From JAOAIV01 sp038849555 (GTDB lineage Archaea; Thermoproteota; Bathyarchaeia; Bathyarchaeales; Bathycorpusculaceae), in the NCBI GenBank assembly GCA_038849555.1, contig JAWCMT010000005.1, forward strand, positions 1 through 59,088: a stretch of 59,088 bases of DNA, given 5' to 3'. Shown here piece after piece: positions 54,168 through 59,088 of the stretch. A program made the position numbers and the translations under genes. The notes below the pieces were generated by a model, which had not been told where the DNA came from, searched no databases, and saw only the letters and a list, made by a program, of their open reading frames with translations. Each line of letters starts with the position of its first letter. Within the stretch, counting starts at the first letter, position 1.

Positions 54168-55036
54168 GTGCTAGTCCTCTTTTTCTTTTCACCCTTTTCA
54201 GATTCTAAAAGCCTCAATATTTCTTTTCTTGCCTCACTTATGGTAAGTGGAAGACGCGGGTTTATCGGCAATTTATCTTCCTTCTTCAAGACCTCAAAGA
54301 GATGCGTTATCCGCGGCGAACGCAAGTTAATGCTCCGAATCAATTCCGTGTCTGAGAACAGCTCTGCAGGCGCTCCTTCCGAAACAAGTTTTCCCTTATT
54401 CAATATGTACAGTTTGTTAGCAAACAACGGCACCATATCCACGTCATGTGTAGCCAATATTAAGGTGAGACCAAACTCTTTGTTAAGCCTCAGAAGTAAA
54501 TGCAATATTTCACTTGTGCCGCGGGGATCCAGATTCGAGGTTGGCTCATCCAAAATGATGGCGTCAGGCTTCATGGCAAGCACTCCCGCGAGCGCAACCC
54601 TCTTCTTTTGCCCAAAGCTTAGAAAATGCGGCGGCTTCTCTGCGTACTCGCTCATGCCCACAAGCTTAAGTGCTTCGTCAACAGCCTTCCGCACTTGATC
54701 TGCTGGTTGCCCCAAGTTTAGCGGTCCAAAGGCAACATCTTGTTTTACAGTTGGCGCAAAAAGCTGGTCATTAGGATCTTGGAATACGAAGCCCACGCGT
54801 CTTCTAAGCTCAAGCAATGCTTTAGGCGTGTATTCAAGCAGTTTATCCTCAAAATAGACTTTTCCAGAAGTCGGTTTTAATATGCCAATCAAATGTAGGA
54901 GAAGCGTGGTTTTTCCAGAGCCGTTGGGTCCCAGAAGGGCTATTCTCTCGCCCTTAGAGAAGCTCAACGATATATTATCGAGCGCAATGGTGCTGTCGGA
55001 ATATTGATGTGATAAATTTTCTAATCGGAAAAGCAT
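54164..55036 (-). CDS. cbiO: Cobalt ECF transporter ATPase
   Basis: The 290-residue ABC ATPase has Walker A LLGPNGSGKTTLLLH, Q-loop VFQDPNDQLFAPTVKQD, signature LSFGQKKRVALAG and Walker B AIILDEPTSNLD. The start at 55036 is the ATG of MLFRLENLSHQY. It energises the CbiMNQ complex. Confidence 0.95.
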   Translation of the reverse strand: MLFRLENLSHQYSDSTIALDNISLSFSKGERIALLGPNGSGKTTLLLHLIGILKPTSGKVYFEDKLLEYTPKALLELRRRVGFVFQDPNDQLFAPTVKQDVAFGPLNLGQPADQVRKAVDEALKLVGMSEYAEKPPHFLSFGQKKRVALAGVLAMKPDAIILDEPTSNLDPRGTSEILHLLLRLNKEFGLTLILATHDVDMVPLFANKLYILNKGKLVSEGAPAELFSDTELIRSINLRSPRITHLFEVLKKEDKLPINPRLPLTISEARKEILRLLESEKGEKKKRTST

Positions 55037-55043
55037 CTTTGCA

Positions 55044-55850
55044 CTACACAATCCTAATGTTCACTGTTAAATATGCAACTATTGCAAGCGCAACTGCAAA
55101 AAGCATAATTCCCGCCAATGCGGCATTACTTGGTTTTGGCACATCTTCAAGAACACGAATGTTGCCATCGTAGCCTCTAGCGCTCATGGCAGTAAAGGTT
55201 CGTTCTCCCTGATCTAATGTTCGTATAAAGAGATTTCCAATAAGCATCGACAGCGACCTAAGTTTCTTCAACAAACCTGAATAGCCGAGGCGGAGCTCTT
55301 GAGCTATATGCATAGTTTCCATGACCTCTATAAAGACGAATATGTACCTGTAAATGAGCAATGACATTTCCACTATTATCTTGGGAACACGTGCTTTACG
55401 GAGAATCAACAGTATACTTGTCATAGGCGTCGTCAACACGAGGAAAAACTGGCTTGAAAGCGCCCCTGCTACCCTGAAGAACGTGGTGAAACCTGTTGCT
55501 ACCCCATCCCTGAAAATAGTCCATCGCAACCCAAGCAAGTTTACTTCCGTAAGTGGTTCTAGGTAACCGAAAAAGAGCGCAATTATGACGCAGGTCAAGG
55601 CAACAATCACCGTTGGATACCACAGCAGCCTAAGATAGAAGCGCCATGGGATTTTCGCGCATAACAAAATCATGACGGTGGTTGTTAGAAACACGGTTAT
55701 GGGCACAACTGGAGACGGCGACAAGACGCTTATGAGTAGCAGTGAAAGTGCAAAGAAAAGTTTGGTTACTGGACTATTTTTTGCTAATGCATTTGTATAG
55801 GCGTATCTGTCAATTTCCGCTGATAAATTAAAGTGACTCATATCGCTCAA
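55044..55850 (-). CDS. cbiQ: Cobalt ECF transporter T component
   Basis: The 268-residue membrane protein has about six helices and the T-component motifs ELRLGYSGLLKKLRSL and ARGYDGNIRVLEDVP, which couple to CbiO. It is 7 bases upstream of cbiO and 19 after cbiN. Confidence 0.93.
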   Translation of the reverse strand: MSDMSHFNLSAEIDRYAYTNALAKNSPVTKLFFALSLLLISVLSPSPVVPITVFLTTTVMILLCAKIPWRFYLRLLWYPTVIVALTCVIIALFFGYLEPLTEVNLLGLRWTIFRDGVATGFTTFFRVAGALSSQFFLVLTTPMTSILLILRKARVPKIIVEMSLLIYRYIFVFIEVMETMHIAQELRLGYSGLLKKLRSLSMLIGNLFIRTLDQGERTFTAMSARGYDGNIRVLEDVPKPSNAALAGIMLFAVALAIVAYLTVNIRIV

Positions 55851-55869
55851 TATCTTCGTGTATGTGCCA

Positions 55870-56145
55870 TTATTCTTTTACTCTTTTCCCCTTCTCATAT
55901 CCAATAAAATAGCCAATTATTATAGCGCCTATTGCGGCTTGAACCGCAAATAACAGGCTCTCTATTTCGCCGCTTGGCGGTTCCCATATAGGCGTGAACC
56001 ACGGCTCGTAACCCTGCTCGCTTAAGGCTTCTTCCGCAGCGCTGTCTGCGCCACCAAATTCCGCCGAGGGATGCATTATGAAAGGTGTAATGAAAAGCGC
56101 AATCATTATCACTATCAGAATGGCATACTTTATTTTTGTCTGCAT
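55870..56145 (-). CDS. cbiN: Cobalt transport protein CbiN
   Basis: The 91-residue protein has two helices (KYAILIVIMIALFITPFIM and LLFAVQAAIGAIIIGYFIGY) around an outer loop with EFGGADSAAEEALSEQGYEPW, the CbiN pattern. The ATG at 56145 comes right after the cbiM stop. CbiN is the accessory subunit for cobalt. Confidence 0.9.
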   Translation of the reverse strand: MQTKIKYAILIVIMIALFITPFIMHPSAEFGGADSAAEEALSEQGYEPWFTPIWEPPSGEIESLLFAVQAAIGAIIIGYFIGYEKGKRVKE

Positions 56146-56146
56146 C

Positions 56147-56836
56147 CTACTTCGCATCCTCCTGTGACTGTAAATCAACACGCAAGCCAATCACATTCAT
56201 GGCGCTAAGGAGCTTTCCCTTATACTTCACTAAGAAGTCAAAAAGGAAAATCGCCAATATGCCCTCGCCTATGGCCAGCGGAATCTGCGTTATGGCGAAA
56301 ATTGATCCAAAAGTTATGAAAGAATCCATAAAGCTTGTTGATGGAAACGCAAGCGCAAGCTGTAAAGACGTGGTAACGTAAGTGCTTAGGTCCGCAAGGG
56401 CAACGGCTATGAACACTCCTACTGATGTTGGTAAACGCGCTTTTTTGCTGACAACCCATAAAACATAACCCACCACGGGTCCTACTATTCCCATTGAAAA
56501 AATATTTGCGCCCAGCGTAGTTAAACCGCCATGCGCCAGCAATAAAGCTTGAAAAAGCAAAACTATTGCTGAGAGAACCGAGGCAATTGCTGGCCCGAGC
56601 ACTACGGCTGCCAGTCCTGAGCCCGTCGGGTGTGAGCAGCTTCCTGTTACGGATGGCAGCTTAAGCGCCGAGAGCACAAAAACAAATGCGCCCATCACCG
56701 CGAGAAGCGGTTTGGCTTCAGGAAATTTTTCTGTGAGTTTCTTAAGCTGGTAAATACCGAAAATTACCACTATAATTGATATTACAAACCATATTTCCCA
56801 CCATGGATGGGGTAAAAAGCCTTCCATTATATGCAT
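56147..56836 (-). CDS. cbiM: Cobalt ECF transporter S component CbiM
   Basis: The mature N-terminus MHIMEGFLPHPWW, which binds cobalt, fixes the start at 56836, with GAGGGGAG just before. The protein has 229 residues and about seven helices and includes GSCSHPTGSGLAAVVLGP and LAHGGLTTLGANIFSMGI. It heads the operon, after a palindrome that may be an operator. Confidence 0.96.
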   Translation of the reverse strand: MHIMEGFLPHPWWEIWFVISIIVVIFGIYQLKKLTEKFPEAKPLLAVMGAFVFVLSALKLPSVTGSCSHPTGSGLAAVVLGPAIASVLSAIVLLFQALLLAHGGLTTLGANIFSMGIVGPVVGYVLWVVSKKARLPTSVGVFIAVALADLSTYVTTSLQLALAFPSTSFMDSFITFGSIFAITQIPLAIGEGILAIFLFDFLVKYKGKLLSAMNVIGLRVDLQSQEDAK

Positions 56837-56870
56837 TTTCTCCCCTCGGTTTGGATAAACCATCCGAAGA

Positions 56871-56878
56871 TTTATAAA
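56871..56878. promoter_or_regulatory. Shared TATA box between cbiM and the regulator gene
   Basis: TTTATAAA is self-complementary. It lies 35-42 bases before the cbiM start on the minus strand and about 30-36 bases before the TTG at 56907 on the plus strand, so one box may serve both. Confidence 0.5.
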
Positions 56879-56884
56879 TGTTTG

Positions 56885-56900
56885 TTAAACTAAAGTTTAA
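56885..56900. promoter_or_regulatory. 16-bp palindromic operator candidate, first copy
   Basis: TTAAACTAAAGTTTAA has perfect 7-base arms around AA. It is just upstream of the TATA box for cbiM and just downstream of it for the regulator gene. A 14-of-16 match recurs at 58811. Confidence 0.6.
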
Positions 56901-56906
56901 GTCGGG

Positions 56907-57746
56907 TTGATTAAGTTGCCTCAACGTCATCCACTACTCCTACGCGACAAGGGCGAATTCACCAAATTTCAAATCTTATTTGAGATCATGCGAAACCAGC
57001 CGCATATAAAACAGAAAGACATAAGCGAAGCCCTTGGAATCACAATACAAGCTGTCTCAAAGCACTTTAAAACCTTAATGAAGGAAGGCTTGTTAGAGGC
57101 CGGCTCGGAGAGAGCGGACTACAGGTTAACAGCCAAAGCCAACGAGAAACTTCAAGAATACTGGAAGAACCTTGACAGCTACGTTGAAATGATTAAGGCG
57201 GATCTAAAAGTTGAACGCTTTTTACCCGCCATGGCAACGCAGCCAGTAAAAGCTGGAGAAACCGTTGGTTTGGTCATGCAAGATGGTGTTTTATGCACAG
57301 TTGCTCCTACTACACCAGGAATTAGCGCCTTCGGCGTAGCCATGAACGATGCAAACGCAGGAGAAGATGTTGGCTTAAAAGATGTAAAAGGCAAAGTGAA
57401 AATGCCACAAGGCAAAGTTCTACTCGTTAAGTTGCCCAGCATAAAGGAAGGCGGTTCAAGAGCCGTTAACATCGCCAAAGTTAAAAAACTAATAGACGCC
57501 TTCAAGCCTGACCGAATCGGCGTCATAGGAGCCGTTGGAAGAGCCGTTCTTAACAAGATGGGTCTTAAAGCAGACTTTGAATTCGGCATCAGCCGAGCAA
57601 CAGCCGTTGCAGCATCAAGAGGGCTTAAAGTCTTCGTGCTTGTTGTCGGCAGAATGGCCAATCACGTAATCGAAAACATTGACATGGAAAACTTCAAACA
57701 TGCCGCGCATATAACGTATGAAGTAAAAGACGCGCGAACCCTTTAG
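56907..57746 (+). CDS. Winged-helix transcriptional regulator, probable cobalt or corrinoid control
   Basis: The 279-residue protein has an N-terminal winged-helix domain (about residues 19-85, with ISEALGITIQAVSKHFKTLM) and a large C-terminal domain of about 180 residues, including LPAMATQPVKAGETVGLVM and ATAVAASRGLKVFVLVVGRM, that I cannot name. Start is the TTG at 56907, probably near the transcription start. It is divergent from cbiM with a palindrome between them, which suggests that it regulates cobalt uptake and itself. The bound ligand is unknown. Confidence 0.75.
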   Translation: MIKLPQRHPLLLRDKGEFTKFQILFEIMRNQPHIKQKDISEALGITIQAVSKHFKTLMKEGLLEAGSERADYRLTAKANEKLQEYWKNLDSYVEMIKADLKVERFLPAMATQPVKAGETVGLVMQDGVLCTVAPTTPGISAFGVAMNDANAGEDVGLKDVKGKVKMPQGKVLLVKLPSIKEGGSRAVNIAKVKKLIDAFKPDRIGVIGAVGRAVLNKMGLKADFEFGISRATAVAASRGLKVFVLVVGRMANHVIENIDMENFKHAAHITYEVKDARTL

Positions 57747-57854
57747 CAGGTCAAGCCGCCTACATGCGTGGCAATGGCATAATGCAAACGCTAATATCTA
57801 CGCTACTTTCTATACGCTGCATGTCTCTATTCGCTAAGCAAAGATGAAAAACAA

Positions 57855-58733
57855 TTGACTGGGCAGACATTATCTTTACCGGATGGGCGACAACTTGGAT
57901 ACCTAACAGTCGGCAAGGGGTCGCCTATCATTTATTTCCACGGCACTGCAAGTAGCAGGCTTGAAATTCTGCTCTTAAAGGAGCTTGCTTCCCAAGCGAA
58001 ACTGCAGATAATCGGCGTAGACAGACCCGGCTACGGCTTGTCCACTTTTAAACCAATAAAAAATCTAAGCGATTTCAACAGCGACATCAATTTCTTGACT
58101 GACCATTTGGGTCTTAGCAAATTTGGGATTCTCAGCTGGTCGGGCGGCGGCGTTTTCGCACTTGCGTACCTCGCGCTTTTTCCCGAACGCGCAACCCGCG
58201 CAGTGATTGTGAGCACGCCAGCATTGCCCTTTGATGCGGCGACCGCACATAATACGCCTTTCGCTCGTTTTGTTATGCGGCTTCCGTTTTTGGGGCTATT
58301 AGCCGTGAAAAGCATGAGGGCTCAAGTGTTGAAAGCTAACCTTAATGTAGCGGCTTTCTTGGCTTCAAGAGAAGGGAAACGCATGCTGCATGGCTACTCC
58401 AAGGATGATTTGAAATTTTTCTCCAATGTTGCTTGGGCAACTATGCTGTGCCAATCGATGGCTGAGGCTTTCCGCCAAGGCGATTACGGCGTTAGAGCCG
58501 TGCTTCAGGAGCACAAGCTTTTCACGAAGCCTTGGAGCATCCCGCTTTCCAGGATTCCTGCAGGTAAACTGTTCATTTGGCACGGTGCCGATGATAAGAC
58601 CTGCAGAGTTGATAACGCATACAGGCTTTCTCAAAGTATTCCCGGTGCACATTTGGAAGTATTTAGCGGCAAAGGTCATTGTGTACTTTTTGATAATCTA
58701 AGGAAACTAAAGGAAATTTTCTGTTACGCTTAG
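57855..58733 (+). CDS. Alpha/beta hydrolase
   Basis: The 292-residue protein has the fold marks IIYFHGTASSR, the nucleophile Ser in LSWSGGGVF, the Asp in IWHGADDKTCRVD and the His in GKGHCVLFD. There is no signal peptide. A cap domain lies about residues 125-225. The substrate is unknown. The start is a TTG. It is 108 bases after the regulator gene, too far to show a shared unit. Confidence 0.85.
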   Translation: MTGQTLSLPDGRQLGYLTVGKGSPIIYFHGTASSRLEILLLKELASQAKLQIIGVDRPGYGLSTFKPIKNLSDFNSDINFLTDHLGLSKFGILSWSGGGVFALAYLALFPERATRAVIVSTPALPFDAATAHNTPFARFVMRLPFLGLLAVKSMRAQVLKANLNVAAFLASREGKRMLHGYSKDDLKFFSNVAWATMLCQSMAEAFRQGDYGVRAVLQEHKLFTKPWSIPLSRIPAGKLFIWHGADDKTCRVDNAYRLSQSIPGAHLEVFSGKGHCVLFDNLRKLKEIFCYA

Positions 58734-58810
58734 TACATTCGCCTTTCATTTTCATATATAGCTTTTGCTGGTTATCATTTTAGCGGAATACACGACTTAT
58801 TCAACTTATG

Positions 58811-58826
58811 TTAAATTACAGTTTAA
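58811..58826. promoter_or_regulatory. Palindromic operator candidate, second copy
   Basis: TTAAATTACAGTTTAA matches the palindrome at 56885 in 14 of 16 bases. It lies five bases before a TATA-like box, as does the copy at cbiM. Confidence 0.5.
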
Positions 58827-58831
58827 ATAAA

Positions 58832-58840
58832 TTTTATATA
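58832..58840 (+). promoter_or_regulatory. TATA box of the last gene
   Basis: TTTTATATA is 120-128 bases before the TTG at 58960; start of transcription is expected near 58863. The leader of about 95 bases holds no supported gene. Confidence 0.5.
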
Positions 58841-58959
58841 GTTGGATGGATAATCCAGACATAATTGGGAAGAGTGACTATGTGTTGGCAAATTAACAGC
58901 CTACTTGTATCCGCAACCACGGCGCGGTTTGTGATTGTAAGTGTTCGAGGTGGATATGC

Positions 58960-59088
58960 TTGAAGAGAGTTTTGGTTGTAGTTGCGCTTATTGTTGTTGT
59001 GGTTGCTGCTTCGGTTTATGGAGGCTACACTTTCTTGTCTTCTTCTCCTTCTTCGTCTCCTTCTCCGTCGTCTTCGCCTGTTTCTAGC
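58960..59088 (+). CDS. Secreted protein with Ser/Pro linker (partial, runs off the right edge)
   Basis: A TTG at 58960 is preceded by AGGTGG at six bases. It opens a frame with a basic start, a hydrophobic helix (VLVVVALIVVVVAASVYGGY) and a Ser/Pro-rich linker, reaching the edge after 43 residues. This is the pattern of archaeal membrane-tethered solute-binding proteins. The operator shared with cbiM suggests that it binds a corrinoid or metal for an ABC importer, but that is inference. Confidence 0.6.
   Translation, partial: MKRVLVVVALIVVVVAASVYGGYTFLSSSPSSSPSPSSSPVSS

Noticed and set aside
57179..57661. 160-residue minus-strand frame opposite the regulator
   Set aside because: Antisense shadow of the winged-helix gene with no independent support.
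58855..58955. Possible cobalamin riboswitch in the leader of the last gene (GGGAAGAGTGA and CCGCAAC recall its boxes)
   Set aside because: The paired stems and the rest of the conserved core are not visible, and the leader is too short. The matches are probably chance.
1..59088. CRISPR arrays, insertion sequences, prophage or integrated elements
   Set aside because: No regularly spaced repeats, transposase motifs, integrase or attachment-site duplications were found on reading both strands.

Overview
This window reads as one contig of an archaeal genome, most likely a Bathyarchaeia-type member of the TACK archaea, probably a metagenome-assembled genome. The reasons are archaeal TATA-type promoters, RtcB with archease, pilins with archaeal prepilin-like N-termini beside a GspE/VirB11 ATPase and a TadC/ArlJ-like protein, a methylene-tetrahydromethanopterin dehydrogenase, an FrhB-type protein and heavy use of GTG and TTG starts. 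The lineage is an inference and no marker gene is present. The sequence carries assembly scars: a run of 10 N inside hemA and two genes broken at 5-base homopolymers.

Layout. 1-4.6 kb: the end of a probable MoxR-type ATPase, its VWA partner, a TrmB-type regulator, a seven-bladed secreted beta-propeller protein and a 56-residue zinc-binding protein. 4.7-12.2 kb: a type IV pilus-like cluster on the minus strand, with six pilin-like or membrane-anchored secreted proteins around one assembly ATPase and one TadC/ArlJ-like membrane protein. 12.4 kb: tRNA-Gly(UCC). 12.5-15.3 kb: a two-helix membrane protein, a protein with a FYVE-spaced zinc finger, and rtcB. 15.5-22.2 kb: an acyltransferase, an SGNH hydrolase, a kelch gene remnant, adenylate kinase, archease, an M42 aminopeptidase, an ECF-like membrane protein and mtd. 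22.2-30.8 kb: an FrhB-like iron-sulfur protein, then a complete seven-gene lysine (diaminopimelate, DapL route) operon. 30.9-37.4 kb: an rRNA/tRNA m5C methyltransferase, an ABC-2 exporter, a 63-residue zinc-binding protein, a pentameric ligand-gated ion channel homologue and a frameshifted GT39-like glycosyltransferase.

37.4-58.7 kb is a tetrapyrrole and cobalamin region. A minus-strand operon (cobyrinate-amidating-like enzyme, sirC, hemB, hemC, cobA, hemD, cobD, cbiB) diverges from a plus-strand operon (hemA, cbiX-cbiC fusion, cbiD, cbiE, cbiT, cbiL, cbiF, cbiG, cbiH). Next comes a cobalt uptake operon cbiM-N-Q-O with a NicO-like transporter, facing a gene for a winged-helix regulator. Together these make uroporphyrinogen III, methylate it, import cobalt and build most of the corrin ring. 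hemL, cbiJ and most late nucleotide-loop genes are not in the window.

The most promising candidates for something undescribed are: (1) a 16-bp palindrome between cbiM and the winged-helix regulator gene that recurs with 14 of 16 bases in front of the last, truncated secreted-protein gene, with the same spacing to a TATA box, suggesting a cobalt or corrinoid regulon; (2) a cobyrinic acid a,c-diamide synthase-like protein with its two domains in reverse order; (3) an archaeal Cys-loop-type channel; (4) several small or unusual zinc-binding proteins.
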